Source: Candidatus Gastranaerophilales bacterium (lineage in GTDB: Bacteria > Cyanobacteriota > Vampirovibrionia > Gastranaerophilales > Gastranaerophilaceae). From it: a DNA stretch of 64,000 bases. The position numbers and the translations under genes were made by a program. Shown piece after piece: positions 40,661-49,223 of the stretch. A model generated the notes under the pieces. The model was not told where the DNA came from. It saw only the letters and a program-made list of their open reading frames with translations, and ran no database searches. The DNA lies in the NCBI GenBank assembly GCA_944325635.1, contig CALVBD010000001.1, forward strand, positions 186,001 to 250,000, in the 5' to 3' direction. Positions within the stretch are counted from its first letter, which is position 1, and the number at the start of each line of letters is the position of its first letter.

Positions 40661-40789
40661 TTTTAATTTCCTTTTTTATAATTTGTATGACTGCTCGCCT
40701 AATGTCGACTTTTATTTTTAACACTTAAAGCGCTCATATATTACAGAGCCCATATGTCAGCCGACCCTCACTTACGCAGTCAGCTAACA

Positions 40790-40981
40790 TTAATCAACGA
40801 TTTGAACAAGGTGTGAAACTTTGTTTACCATACCTAAAATAGTAGGTGAATCATAGTGTTCAACAACCTGATCTTTTTTAGTAAAGCCGAGGGCTCTTAC
40901 TACTTTTCTTTGAGCTTCGGAAGCTCCGATTAAACCTCTTACGAGTTTAACCTTTATTTGTTTATTTCCTGTTTTTGCCAT
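40790..40981 (-). CDS. rpmD: 50S ribosomal protein L30
   Basis: 63 aa, normal length: IKVKLVRGLIGASEAQRKVVRALGF and YDSPTILGMVNKVSHLVQIV match L30. It sits between rpsE and rplO in the standard spc order. Confidence 0.96.
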   Translation of the reverse strand: MAKTGNKQIKVKLVRGLIGASEAQRKVVRALGFTKKDQVVEHYDSPTILGMVNKVSHLVQIVD

Positions 40982-41040
40982 AATATTTTTTCCTTTATTT
41001 ATTATTCTTTTTCAACTTTTAAATACAATTGGAACATTGA

Positions 41041-41688
41041 CTAGTTTAAAAGTTCAGCCATTGTTAAACCGCGTTTTTTAGCAACATCTGCAAACGGAGT
41101 TAATCTTTTTAAAGCATCCATTGTTGCGTTAGCTGCGTTAAGCGGAGATTTTGAACCTAAAGATTTTGATAAGATATTACCAATACCAGCAAGTTCAAGC
41201 ACTGAACGAACAGCACCGCCTGCGATAATACCGGTACCTTCTGATGCCGGTCTTAACATAACAGCACCTGCACCTGATTTACCTGTGATAGGGTGCGGAA
41301 TAGTTGTTTTGAAGATAGGCACTGTAATAAGATTTTTTCTTCCGTCAGCGATTGCTTTTTGAATAGCTATTATAACTTCAGAAGCCTTAGCACAGCCAAC
41401 GCCTACCTGGCCTTTCTGATTACCTACGATAACGATTGCGCGGAAGCTTAATTTTTTACCGCCCTTAACAACTTTTGTTACACGGCTGATTTGAACTACT
41501 CTTTCAGTCCATTCGCTCTGAGGTTTTTCTTCAGAAGTTTCTATTTTTTGTTTTCTGCCGCGACCTTTTCTGCCTCTTGCAGGTTTTTCTTCAGCGGCTG
41601 CTTCTTCTTGAGCAGGAGCGTCAACAGTTTCATTTTCGACAGTTGAAGTTTCTTCTGCTGTTAATTCGTCTTTGTTTTCTAAATCCAT
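41041..41688 (-). CDS. rpsE: 30S ribosomal protein S5 with acidic/basic N-terminal extension
   Basis: 215 aa versus ~165 in E. coli. Residues 1-35 are strongly acidic (Glu/Thr/Ala), 36-50 basic ([11 protein letters not shown]), then the S5 core from about 58: [23 protein letters not shown] (S5 signature region), [42 protein letters not shown]. It acts in decoding fidelity. rplR, which usually precedes rpsE, is absent; about 500 nt of non-coding DNA with a repeat lies upstream. Confidence 0.97.
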   Translation of the reverse strand: MDLENKDELTAEETSTVENETVDAPAQEEAAAEEKPARGRKGRGRKQKIETSEEKPQSEWTERVVQISRVTKVVKGGKKLSFRAIVIVGNQKGQVGVGCAKASEVIIAIQKAIADGRKNLITVPIFKTTIPHPITGKSGAGAVMLRPASEGTGIIAGGAVRSVLELAGIGNILSKSLGSKSPLNAANATMDALKRLTPFADVAKKRGLTMAELLN

Positions 41689-42192
41689 TGATTTTACCTT
41701 TCATAAATTAATAGTAATAAATTTCGTATGAATTGAATACGCCAAAATAAAGCTATTTAAAGCCTATTGGAATTCGTATTCGGGTTAAACTTTTCTGACA
41801 GATTTAAGTTAACATAAAAATATTTAAAAATCAAGCCTGAAGCTAAGGGCATTGTTAACTTTCTATTGCAATGAATTTTAAAATTTTGTCCTCCCCTTGT
41901 GGGAGGACCGAAATCTTTGATTTCGAGGAGGGGTAGCAATGAAAAGTTAACTGACTTGAAGCTTAAGGGGATATATCACAGTTTAGACTAAAGCTGTGCA
42001 ATACTGTCATACAAATAAATAAAAATTTGTCTTTAACGCAAAGAGCAGTTGTTATTCAGCGAAACAAAGTCAAAAGCAAGTGCTGTCCGAGCGAAGCGAG
42101 TTCACTTGCTTTAGGTTGAGCTGATTATATACGACTAGCGAATGGAGTTCCAGATCAAATTTTTATTTATTTGCATTGTCTTTAAAAAACTG
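41689..42192. other. Gene-free region upstream of rpsE
   Basis: Holds the rpsE leader (promoter not firmly identified), the inverted-repeat element at 41854-41951, a small CACAG/CTGTG hairpin near 41978-42000 and a 10-bp stem AAAGCAAGTG/CACTTGCTTT at 42073-42112 whose loop contains GCGAAGCGAG. No believable ORF. Confidence 0.6.
41854..41951. repeat. MITE-like 98-bp element with terminal inverted repeats
   Basis: GTTAACTTTCTATTGC at the left end and the near-perfect complement GCAATGAAAAGTTAAC at the right end. Inside are nested palindromes GTCCTCCC/GGGAGGAC and CGAAATC/GATTTCG. No coding capacity. The internal GAGGAGGGG resembles the intergenic palindromes near 61880-61960. Confidence 0.55.
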
Positions 42193-42876
42193 CTATTTTA
42201 CCTTAAACGGGTAATCATCCGGTATCTGCCAGCCGTTATTTTGAATAATCGCTGTGCAGAAAACGTTTGCAGAACTCGCTGCACCACACCCGTAGGGTCC
42301 TTCTGTCAGAGAGTCTGTTGTATTTTCAGTTAAAGAATGCCTGTATGGTTCGAACCCCTTTTTATAGTGAAATCTGTTTGCTTCAGTTTGTGCCCAGGGC
42401 GTAAAGCGAAATGCAAAGTATGCAGTACCGCAATCCTTTCGCACAACTCCTCCGTCTTCTGTCTCTACTGCAAAAGTATCTTTATCAAAATTTTTAGCGT
42501 TAGGGAAAAAGTACCAATCGGTTATGGCTTTCCCCACAAGAAGTGTACCGTCATTGAAGTATATTGCTATATTATATCCTCCATATCCGGAAAACTGCAG
42601 CGTCCTTATACTTGAAAGATATGGTAAGAAATAGGTCTTATAAAAATCTTCACAAGTGTCATCCTTGCAGCTTTGCGGCCAGTATTCTTTTGGACCGTTA
42701 TCCTTTTCTGACAAGAGTATTGCCTGATTCATAACTGAATAAATCTTTTTTAATTTTGCTTCAACTTCCTTATTTTTGTTGCTTTGAATTAGTGTCGGCA
42801 GTGTCATTGCCGCAACAATTCCGATTATCCCAAGAGTTATTAAAACTTCTGCTAATGTGAAAGCTATTTTCTTCAT
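42193..42876 (-). CDS. Type IV pseudopilin-like protein (prepilin N-terminus)
   Basis: 227 aa. Begins MKKIAFTLAEVLITLGIIGI: a four-residue leader, cleavage before Phe with Ala at -1 instead of the usual Gly, and Glu at +5, followed by the hydrophobic stalk helix. The exported domain is Cys-containing (SCKDDTCEDFYKTYFLPYL; YGCGAASS) and ends NNGWQIPDDYPFKVK, the same ending as the pseudopilin at 49224. Such proteins are abundant in Gastranaerophilales. Assembly machinery is not in the window. Confidence 0.88.
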   Translation of the reverse strand: MKKIAFTLAEVLITLGIIGIVAAMTLPTLIQSNKNKEVEAKLKKIYSVMNQAILLSEKDNGPKEYWPQSCKDDTCEDFYKTYFLPYLSSIRTLQFSGYGGYNIAIYFNDGTLLVGKAITDWYFFPNAKNFDKDTFAVETEDGGVVRKDCGTAYFAFRFTPWAQTEANRFHYKKGFEPYRHSLTENTTDSLTEGPYGCGAASSANVFCTAIIQNNGWQIPDDYPFKVK

Positions 42877-42976
42877 AAATTATACACCGCTAAAAATGTT
42901 ATCCCATACGTAATTCTACTATAAAATCTTCAAAATAGCAATATTTTTATTCTGATTATTTGATATACCTTAATTT

Positions 42977-43201
42977 ATGACAAAGAAGCTGGATAAAGTT
43001 TTTCATAGAAAATTCGGACAGAGGGTTAGATATCTGCGAAAGGAAAAAGGTTTAACCCAAGAACAGCTGAGTTTTGAAATTGATGCAGATAACTCATATA
43101 TTGCAAATATAGAAAATGCGCATAGAGATATCCCGCTTTCACGTGTCAATAAAATTGCAAAAGCCCTCGGTGTGACATTAAAAGAATTGTTTGACTACTA
43201 A
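42977..43201 (+). CDS. XRE-family helix-turn-helix regulator
   Basis: 74 aa, a single HTH_3 domain: FGQRVRYLRKEKGLTQEQLSFEIDADNSYIANIENAHRDI, SRVNKIAKALGVTLKELFDY. Cro/CI-type DNA-binding repressor of unknown target. No Shine-Dalgarno is visible; TATACC ends 7 nt before ATG, so the message may be leaderless. It is divergent from the pseudopilin gene, with 100 bp between, and could regulate it. Confidence 0.88.
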   Translation: MTKKLDKVFHRKFGQRVRYLRKEKGLTQEQLSFEIDADNSYIANIENAHRDIPLSRVNKIAKALGVTLKELFDY

Positions 43202-43244
43202 TTCTTCTGCAGTCTTACAAACCTAAATATTCCATTTTTTCTGT

Positions 43245-44723
43245 CTATTTGTTGCATTTTACATTATCAAGCGCGCTTTCAAGCATTTTTATCATGCAGT
43301 TTTGGAAAAGCTCGCACTGGTCTCTATTTTTTGCTTCAAATCTTAAGGTAAAAACAGGCTCTGTGTTGCTCTGGCGAATAAGTGCAAAACCTCCGTCAAA
43401 GACAATTCTCATTCCGTCAAGCGTTATAATATCTTTTATAGGTGAGCCGAAAATATCTTTGTTATTGTTTACTGTTTCTTTTACTTGCTCAAGAACTGTT
43501 TTTTTCAAATCATTCGGACAAGGGAAGCGTACTTCAGGTGATGAATATACGTTATCGAAAGGTTTAAGCATATCCTGAATAGTGAATTCAGGATTTACTT
43601 TTTTGTGTTTTGATATAATTTCAATAATTCTGCAGCCTGCGTAAATCGCGTCATCAAAACCGTAGTATCTGTCTTTAAAGAATGTATGACCGCTCATTTC
43701 GCCGGCTAAGATAGCACCGGATTTTTTCATCATATCTTTAATATAGCCGTGTCCTGTTTTGCACATAATTGCTTCGCCACCTGAATTATTTATTGTGTCA
43801 TAGAGAACCTGAGAGCATTTAACTTCACTCACGACTTTTGGAGTAATCCCCTGCTTTTTATAATTTTCAATAACATCAAGGGCATAGATTAAAAGCAGTT
43901 TGTCTCCTGTTAAGAATTTCCCGTTATTATCAATAACGCCTATTCTGTCGCTGTCGCCGTCGTAGGCAATTCCTACATCAGCTTTTTCTTTAATAACAGT
44001 TTCTTTTAAAACGTCAAGAGTTTTTTCGACACTTGGGTTCGGGTGGTGGTTCGGGAAAGTCCCGTCAGGCTCTGAATAAAGTTCCACAACCTCACAGCCG
44101 AGTTTTTTATATAATTCAGGCCCCACAATTCCGCCTGTTGCGTTTGCACTATCAACAACGACTTTTACACCTTCACCGATTTTGCCGAAACGTTTTTCCA
44201 TATCAGAAATATAATCAGGAATTATATTATATGTTTTTACAACTCCCGCTTTATCGGAAATTTCAGGCGAGTCAAAGTCTTTAAAAGTATACTCTTTAAC
44301 TTCCTTAATCTGAGTCTCATTAAGAGTATGTTTTTCATAAGTCATTTTAAGCCCGTTATATTCTTTAGGGTTATGGCTTGCCGTAATAATGCAGGCAGAA
44401 ATAATGTCGTTTCCGTTTGTTAAAGTTTTTGGAACTCCTACGACTTCGGAGTAATATCCTATAGGGGTAGGCGCAAGCCCTAAATCAACAACGTTTGCGC
44501 CGGTTGAGGTTATCCCCTCAATCAAAGCTTTTGAAAGAGAAGGAGAATGTGTTCTTGCATCCATACATACTGTGAACCACATATCAGAAGGGCTTTTGCC
44601 TGATTTTCCTTTTAAATAGGCTACAAGACCGCGGCCTGTATGTATATATAATTCTTCTGTTATATCCTCACCGTAAATCCCTCTTATGTCATTTTTTCCG
44701 AAAGCGTGGTCATATTTTTGCAT
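43245..44723 (-). CDS. Phosphomannomutase / phosphoglucomutase
   Basis: 492 aa from ATG 44723 (MQKYDHAFGKNDIRG), with GGGGAG upstream; an earlier ATG at 44750 lacks a site. Alpha-D-phosphohexomutase motifs: CIITASHNPKEYNGLK (phospho-Ser, about 112-127), IAYDGDSDRIGVID (Mg-binding), GEMSGHTFFKDRYYGFDDA (sugar specificity, E-x-S-G as in PMM/PGM) and RQSNTEPVFTLRFE (phosphate-binding). It makes Man-1-P or Glc-1-P for envelope polysaccharides or glycogen. Confidence 0.9.
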   Translation of the reverse strand: MQKYDHAFGKNDIRGIYGEDITEELYIHTGRGLVAYLKGKSGKSPSDMWFTVCMDARTHSPSLSKALIEGITSTGANVVDLGLAPTPIGYYSEVVGVPKTLTNGNDIISACIITASHNPKEYNGLKMTYEKHTLNETQIKEVKEYTFKDFDSPEISDKAGVVKTYNIIPDYISDMEKRFGKIGEGVKVVVDSANATGGIVGPELYKKLGCEVVELYSEPDGTFPNHHPNPSVEKTLDVLKETVIKEKADVGIAYDGDSDRIGVIDNNGKFLTGDKLLLIYALDVIENYKKQGITPKVVSEVKCSQVLYDTINNSGGEAIMCKTGHGYIKDMMKKSGAILAGEMSGHTFFKDRYYGFDDAIYAGCRIIEIISKHKKVNPEFTIQDMLKPFDNVYSSPEVRFPCPNDLKKTVLEQVKETVNNNKDIFGSPIKDIITLDGMRIVFDGGFALIRQSNTEPVFTLRFEAKNRDQCELFQNCMIKMLESALDNVKCNK

Positions 44724-44767
44724 GTTAATTACTCCCCTAATTTTCTTCATTATTGTATAATTATATC

Positions 44768-45652
44768 ATGAAAAGATTTTTCTCGAAATTATCTTCAAAC
44801 GAAGCGGCTGCGGGGTGGATATTTATTCTTCCTGCACTTCTGGGAACTGTAATATTTATTATAATTCCTGTAATTTGTTCTTTTGGGTTAAGTTTTGCAA
44901 AATGGGATTTATTAAATCCGATTGAATTCGTGGGGCTTGCAAATTACAAGGAAATATTCACGGAACCGCTATTCGGGAAAATATTTTTAAATACTGTTGT
45001 TTTTGCTGTTTCAACGTCTGTTTTCGGAGTTATAATACCTTTAATTCTCGCAGTTATTCTGAATAGCAGAATAAGAGGTTCGGAATTTTTTAAAACAGCA
45101 TATTTTTTGCCTTTTATCACACCGATGATTGTAATCGGAATTGTCTGGCAGTGGATTTTTGATCCGAACATAGGAGTTATGAATAAAGTTTTACAGCTGC
45201 ATATAAACTGGCTTTATGACACTCATTTTGCAATGCCGGCACTTATTATCGTATCTGTATGGAAGCTTATCGGTTACAATATGATAATTTTCCTCTCTTC
45301 CCTCAGCGGAATTTCCAACAGCATGTTTGAGGCTGCTAAAATTGACGGCGCCGGATCTGTAAAAACCTTCTTCTACGTAACTGTTCCATTGTTGTCGCCT
45401 TCTATATTTTTTGTTGTTATTATTACAGCAATAAGCTCTTTTCAGATATTTGATTTAATTTACCTTATGACACAGGGAGGGCCGCTCGACAGTACAAACG
45501 TTCTTGTATATGCAATTTACAAAAATGCATTTGAATACTTTAATGTGGGGAAAGCCTCTGCAATTGCTTATGTATTATTTATAATAATACTTGTCTTGAC
45601 GCTTATACAGTGGAGTCTGCGTAAAAAACTCGTTTATAATGAAACAGATTAG
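44768..45652 (+). CDS. Carbohydrate ABC transporter permease (MalF/UgpA type)
   Basis: 294 aa from ATG 44768; TATAAT ends six bases before it, so the message is probably leaderless. Six membrane helices; the EAA loop is FEAAKIDGAGSVKTFFYVTVPLL (about 197-219), contacting the ATPase. This is the first permease of a sugar or glycerol-phosphate importer. Its partner permease, binding protein and ATPase are not next to it. It overlaps the convergent gene at 45649 by 4 nt. Confidence 0.88.
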   Translation: MKRFFSKLSSNEAAAGWIFILPALLGTVIFIIIPVICSFGLSFAKWDLLNPIEFVGLANYKEIFTEPLFGKIFLNTVVFAVSTSVFGVIIPLILAVILNSRIRGSEFFKTAYFLPFITPMIVIGIVWQWIFDPNIGVMNKVLQLHINWLYDTHFAMPALIIVSVWKLIGYNMIIFLSSLSGISNSMFEAAKIDGAGSVKTFFYVTVPLLSPSIFFVVIITAISSFQIFDLIYLMTQGGPLDSTNVLVYAIYKNAFEYFNVGKASAIAYVLFIIILVLTLIQWSLRKKLVYNETD

Positions 45653-46044
45653 CGCTTATCCTTAACTACTTTTTTATACATGTTATTGTGAGGCGCGTCG
45701 TTTCCCATTTTTATAATTTTCTCAAACGCAAATTTTAACGGATTCATTTTAACAGAGGACTTAAATACGGTTATTTTTTCCGGTCTGAAATCGTCCATAG
45801 TATAATCCAGCGGGGCGTTCGGTTTTAGGTTATATCTGGTAAATCTTACAAACGGTCTGCCTTCGTCATTGCCTATGTCTACCTTTAATCGTGTTGAAAA
45901 ATGAGTGTTATCAATATTTTTACGAGCAGTATTTAATTTGTCGAATTTACCATGTTCGATTGCGTAATTCACAACCTGCTCCAATGAATCGCTTTTTAAA
46001 AATTTTGCCTGAAAATTTACCTGTGTTGTTTTTTGTATCTTCAT
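45649..46044 (-). CDS. Hypothetical protein with N-terminal NFQAKF motif (131 aa)
   Basis: Starts MKIQKTTQVNFQAKFLKSD; the [NS]F[GQ]A[RK]FL pattern also appears at the start of the GNAT protein at 12112. The rest is basic with FSTRLKVDIGNDEGRPFVRFTRYNL and a helical end (KFAFEKIIKMG). No signal peptide or domain recognised. The ribosome-binding site is AGGAGAAAT-like (46045-46058 region, minus strand). Confidence 0.6.
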   Translation of the reverse strand: MKIQKTTQVNFQAKFLKSDSLEQVVNYAIEHGKFDKLNTARKNIDNTHFSTRLKVDIGNDEGRPFVRFTRYNLKPNAPLDYTMDDFRPEKITVFKSSVKMNPLKFAFEKIIKMGNDAPHNNMYKKVVKDKR

Positions 46045-46197
46045 ATTTATATTTCTCCTAATAATGGTAAATTGCTGAATATTAATTTTTGCATAAAAAA
46101 GTTTAAATATTAATCTATGTTACAAAACACAGAAAATATTAAAGTTATGACCCGATTAGTCCGTAACTATTCATATAGTTTGAGGAGAATGTGTGTC

Positions 46198-46338
46198 ATG
46201 TACGAAGATTTAAAAAAGGAACAAATTATAGTTGAATTAAAATCCCTGATTAATAAAGCTGATGAGTTTAAGTCTGATATTGACTGCTATTGCGAATTTA
46301 TGCGTGAAACTTTTCTTGCAACTTCAGGACTAAATTAG
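46198..46338 (+). CDS. Small hypothetical protein (46 aa)
   Basis: The frame is open from 46117, but GAGGAG ten bases before ATG 46198 marks the likely start (MYEDLKKEQIIVELK). One long helix, CDC-type Cys residues in SDIDCYCEFM. Not recognised. It ends 46 nt before the flavoprotein gene. Confidence 0.5.
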   Translation: MYEDLKKEQIIVELKSLINKADEFKSDIDCYCEFMRETFLATSGLN

Positions 46339-46384
46339 TCATGAGTGTAATGGATTTTTAAATCGTCTATTTTATTATCAGAGT

Positions 46385-47746
46385 ATGAAGATAGTTATAA
46401 TAGGCGGCGTGGCAGCAGGAGCAAAAGCCGCTGCAAAATCCAGACGTCTGCTGCCAGATGCAGAAATTAATTTATACACTGACGATACACATGTTTCATA
46501 TTCAGCCTGTGGAATTCCTTTTTATGTTGAAGGAAATTTTGAAGATTACAGAACTCTTCTCGTCCGCTCTCCAGAGGAATTTGCCAAGGATGGCATATTT
46601 ATTCATCTTCAAAATAGAGTGTCTAAAATTTTACCTGAATGTAAAAAAATTCTTGTTGAAGACCTAATTACAAAAAATGCGTTCCTTGTTAATTATGACA
46701 AATTGATTATAGCAACTGGCTCGCGACCTTTTATACCTCCAATAAAAAATCTAGCCCTGAATAATATTTTTACAGTTCGTCGAATTGAGGACGCTATTGC
46801 AATACGGAAAAAAATAAAAACCTCAAAAGAAGCAATTATTGTAGGTGGAGGCTATATCGGAATAGAAATGTTAGAAGCGTTCGTTCGACAAGGGCTTAAG
46901 GTAACTTTATTCGAACGAAATGACCATATTATGTCAATTTTTGATAATGACATGGCTGATTTAATTCAAAGCCAGCTTATCTCAATTAGTAACGGACGTT
47001 TTGAGATATTTACATCAGAATCCGTAAGTGAATTTACTGGAGATAATAATGGTGTTAACGGAGTACGTACTGCCTCCGGAAAATCTCTTGATATAGACAT
47101 GGCCTTAATTTGTACAGGAGTTAATCCAAATGTTGAAATCGCACTTGACTGCGGGATTAAGCTTGGCGCAACAGGTGCTATTGAAGTTAATGAAAAAATG
47201 GAGACATGTCTGCCGGATATTTATGCCTGCGGAGACTGTATTCAGGTTAATAATATTGTGTCCGGAAAACCGGTATGGATGCCTCTCGGTTCAAATGCAA
47301 ATAAAGAAGGCAGGGTTGCAGCAATGAATGCCTGCGGTTTTCCTGATCTCTTTCCTGGCGTACTTGGTTCTGCGGTAACGAGGTGTTTAGGGCTTACTAT
47401 GTCAGCTACCGGATTGACGGAGGCTGCTGCTATGGAGGCCGGATTTGAGCCGGTATCCGTTACTGTCAATAAGTATGACAAAGTAGGCTATATGCCGGAT
47501 GCAAATAATATTACTCTAAAGTTAACTGCCGATAAAAAAACAGGTTTGCTGCTCGGCGGGCAAGGGGTTGGCGCAGGTGACGCCGATAAACGAATTAATA
47601 CTCTTGCCACGGCACTTCTTGCAAAGTTAACCGTTGAACAGTTTGTAAATAACGATTTAACCTATGCTCCGCCGTTTTCACCGACAATTGATCCGCTTTT
47701 AAATGCGGCACAAATATTAATGACTAAGATTGAACCAGCGTCCTGA
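46385..47746 (+). CDS. CoA-disulfide reductase / NADH oxidase-type flavoprotein
   Basis: 453 aa. Class III pyridine-nucleotide disulfide oxidoreductase: FAD motif IIGGVAAGAKAAAKSRR (N-terminus), single redox Cys in SYSACGIPFYV (about 39-49), IIATGSRPFIPP, second dinucleotide motif EAIIVGGGYIGIEMLEAF, and DIYACGDCIQV; C-terminal dimerisation domain with GGQGVGAGDADKRI. It reduces CoA-disulfide, persulfides or O2 with NAD(P)H. TATTAT ends 6 nt before ATG without a Shine-Dalgarno: leaderless candidate. The 3' end overlaps the next, convergent gene by 23 nt. Confidence 0.88.
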   Translation: MKIVIIGGVAAGAKAAAKSRRLLPDAEINLYTDDTHVSYSACGIPFYVEGNFEDYRTLLVRSPEEFAKDGIFIHLQNRVSKILPECKKILVEDLITKNAFLVNYDKLIIATGSRPFIPPIKNLALNNIFTVRRIEDAIAIRKKIKTSKEAIIVGGGYIGIEMLEAFVRQGLKVTLFERNDHIMSIFDNDMADLIQSQLISISNGRFEIFTSESVSEFTGDNNGVNGVRTASGKSLDIDMALICTGVNPNVEIALDCGIKLGATGAIEVNEKMETCLPDIYACGDCIQVNNIVSGKPVWMPLGSNANKEGRVAAMNACGFPDLFPGVLGSAVTRCLGLTMSATGLTEAAAMEAGFEPVSVTVNKYDKVGYMPDANNITLKLTADKKTGLLLGGQGVGAGDADKRINTLATALLAKLTVEQFVNNDLTYAPPFSPTIDPLLNAAQILMTKIEPAS

Positions 47747-49022
47747 TATATTTAGCAACGCCTTCACCCATTGAAAAACAGCTTGATTGAACTCTTAAAG
47801 CCCCCTGTGCCATATAATCGGCTGACAAACATCTACCAGCAACAAAAAGATTGCTAATATCTGCTGACATTAAGCATTCCAACGGAAGCTGATACTCATT
47901 ATATGTTTTCAATGTAGAACCATTTTTCTTATTGGAATGCACATCTACAGGATAATCTGATATAACAACAGGATTTTCAAACTTTTTGCCTGCCCTTAAA
48001 TCCTCTATGGTATAAATATATTTGCCTCTAATTCTGCGGGAAACCCTTACGCCAAGCATATCCGCTATATTTGATATGAATGCATTTTCAAAGCCCGGGA
48101 AATATTTTCTGCAGAATATCAGATATCTGTAAATGTTTTGGCGCGCTAATTGCAGTGCTTTTGAGATGTTTTTTACTTCAAGAGAATTGTTGTAATCTAT
48201 AATTCTAGGGCAATTAAATGCCACAGTATCAGGCATTCCGGGTACTGTAAATATCTGAAAATAGTTAGTGTCGTAAGGTTTCAGGATACACCTTTTTACA
48301 GCATCTTTAAACAATGGCTCCAGCGCCCACTTTTTATCCTTATCCCACGTATATGCCGTTGACAGGTGTATGTTTCCGTCTATATTTTCATACGTTGTGA
48401 CATTCCTGTCCTTATCATACTCGATAAGCCAATCTGAAAATTTCTTTAAATCAACGCCTCCCATCATAAAACGCAGTGTAACCGGTTGAAATTCTTTATC
48501 TTTTTCCAGAAATCTGCAATCACAAATTTTTCCGATTTCACAATTACCTGTCGCGTCAACCACATATCTCGCCCCGATAGATACTGATAACTTTTTCTCA
48601 TCCATATCTCTCTCATCGGTAGATACGTATAATATTTCCTTTGAAATTTTAATGCGCTTAATCTCATTATCTTCAACCTTTACGCCTATAATATGTGTAT
48701 CAAAAAACACTTCTACATTGGCTTTTCGCATAAGATTGTCCAAAGCAATTTTTGCAAGTTCAGGATTAAACCAGCCGGAGTTGTCGTGGTAAGTTGCTTG
48801 CCCGCCAAGAGAGCGTAATTCAGCAGTTAAAGCCTCTTTAAATTCTGTATTTATCTGGTTATTACCGGATTTCATAACCGGAATTACAAGCCCGGATGTA
48901 ATAGTTCCGCCAAGGTGAATTTTTTTCTCGATAATAAGGGTCTTTAAGCCTAATTTCCCTGCCGTATATGCAGCGGCACACCCTGCGGTTCCTCCTCCGA
49001 CAACTACAACATCATAAATCAT
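47724..49022 (-). CDS. FAD-dependent oxidoreductase (FAD_oxidored family)
   Basis: 432 aa from ATG 49022 (MIYDVVVVGGGTAG), with AGAGGG upstream. Rossmann FAD site VVVGGGTAGCAAAYTAGKLGLKTLIIEK, GGTITSGLVIPVM (the GG[TM]..[GS]G loop of the family), ARYVVDATGNCEIGKIC, and a C-terminal FAD-binding LFVAGRCLSADYMAQGALRVQSSC. The substrate is unknown. It faces the CoA-disulfide reductase gene and overlaps it by 23 nt, so transcriptional interference is possible. Confidence 0.85.
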   Translation of the reverse strand: MIYDVVVVGGGTAGCAAAYTAGKLGLKTLIIEKKIHLGGTITSGLVIPVMKSGNNQINTEFKEALTAELRSLGGQATYHDNSGWFNPELAKIALDNLMRKANVEVFFDTHIIGVKVEDNEIKRIKISKEILYVSTDERDMDEKKLSVSIGARYVVDATGNCEIGKICDCRFLEKDKEFQPVTLRFMMGGVDLKKFSDWLIEYDKDRNVTTYENIDGNIHLSTAYTWDKDKKWALEPLFKDAVKRCILKPYDTNYFQIFTVPGMPDTVAFNCPRIIDYNNSLEVKNISKALQLARQNIYRYLIFCRKYFPGFENAFISNIADMLGVRVSRRIRGKYIYTIEDLRAGKKFENPVVISDYPVDVHSNKKNGSTLKTYNEYQLPLECLMSADISNLFVAGRCLSADYMAQGALRVQSSCFSMGEGVAKYIRTLVQS

Positions 49023-49092
49023 GATAATCCCTCTAAGTCCTTTTAAATAATGCACGCATTATTATACAGTTTCTCAAATGATATTGCAAGTT

Positions 49093-49128
49093 TTAAAATT
49101 TAAACGGATAATCATCAGGAATTTTCCA
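49093..49128 (-). pseudogene. Remnant of a pseudopilin 3' end
   Basis: Encodes WKIPDDYPFKF and stop, identical to the last 11 residues of the intact gene at 49224, but the sequence diverges directly upstream. A 15-base inverted copy of the neighbouring AATTTTCCAGCCGTT lies at 49197-49211. It looks like a rearrangement scar from a lost tandem pilin gene. Confidence 0.65.
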
Positions 49129-49223
49129 CCGGACGAAGTCCGGCTTTTTACCTGCCATAGATTTTCGTTCAAAAACGCCGGTTATCGTGCAGGATGAACG
49201 GCTGGAAAATTATATTTTAAATA

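Noticed and set aside
42060-42120. CRISPR repeat or transposase remnant in the gene-free stretch before the pilin gene
   Set aside because: Only single palindromes without regular spacing, and no transposase-like frame.
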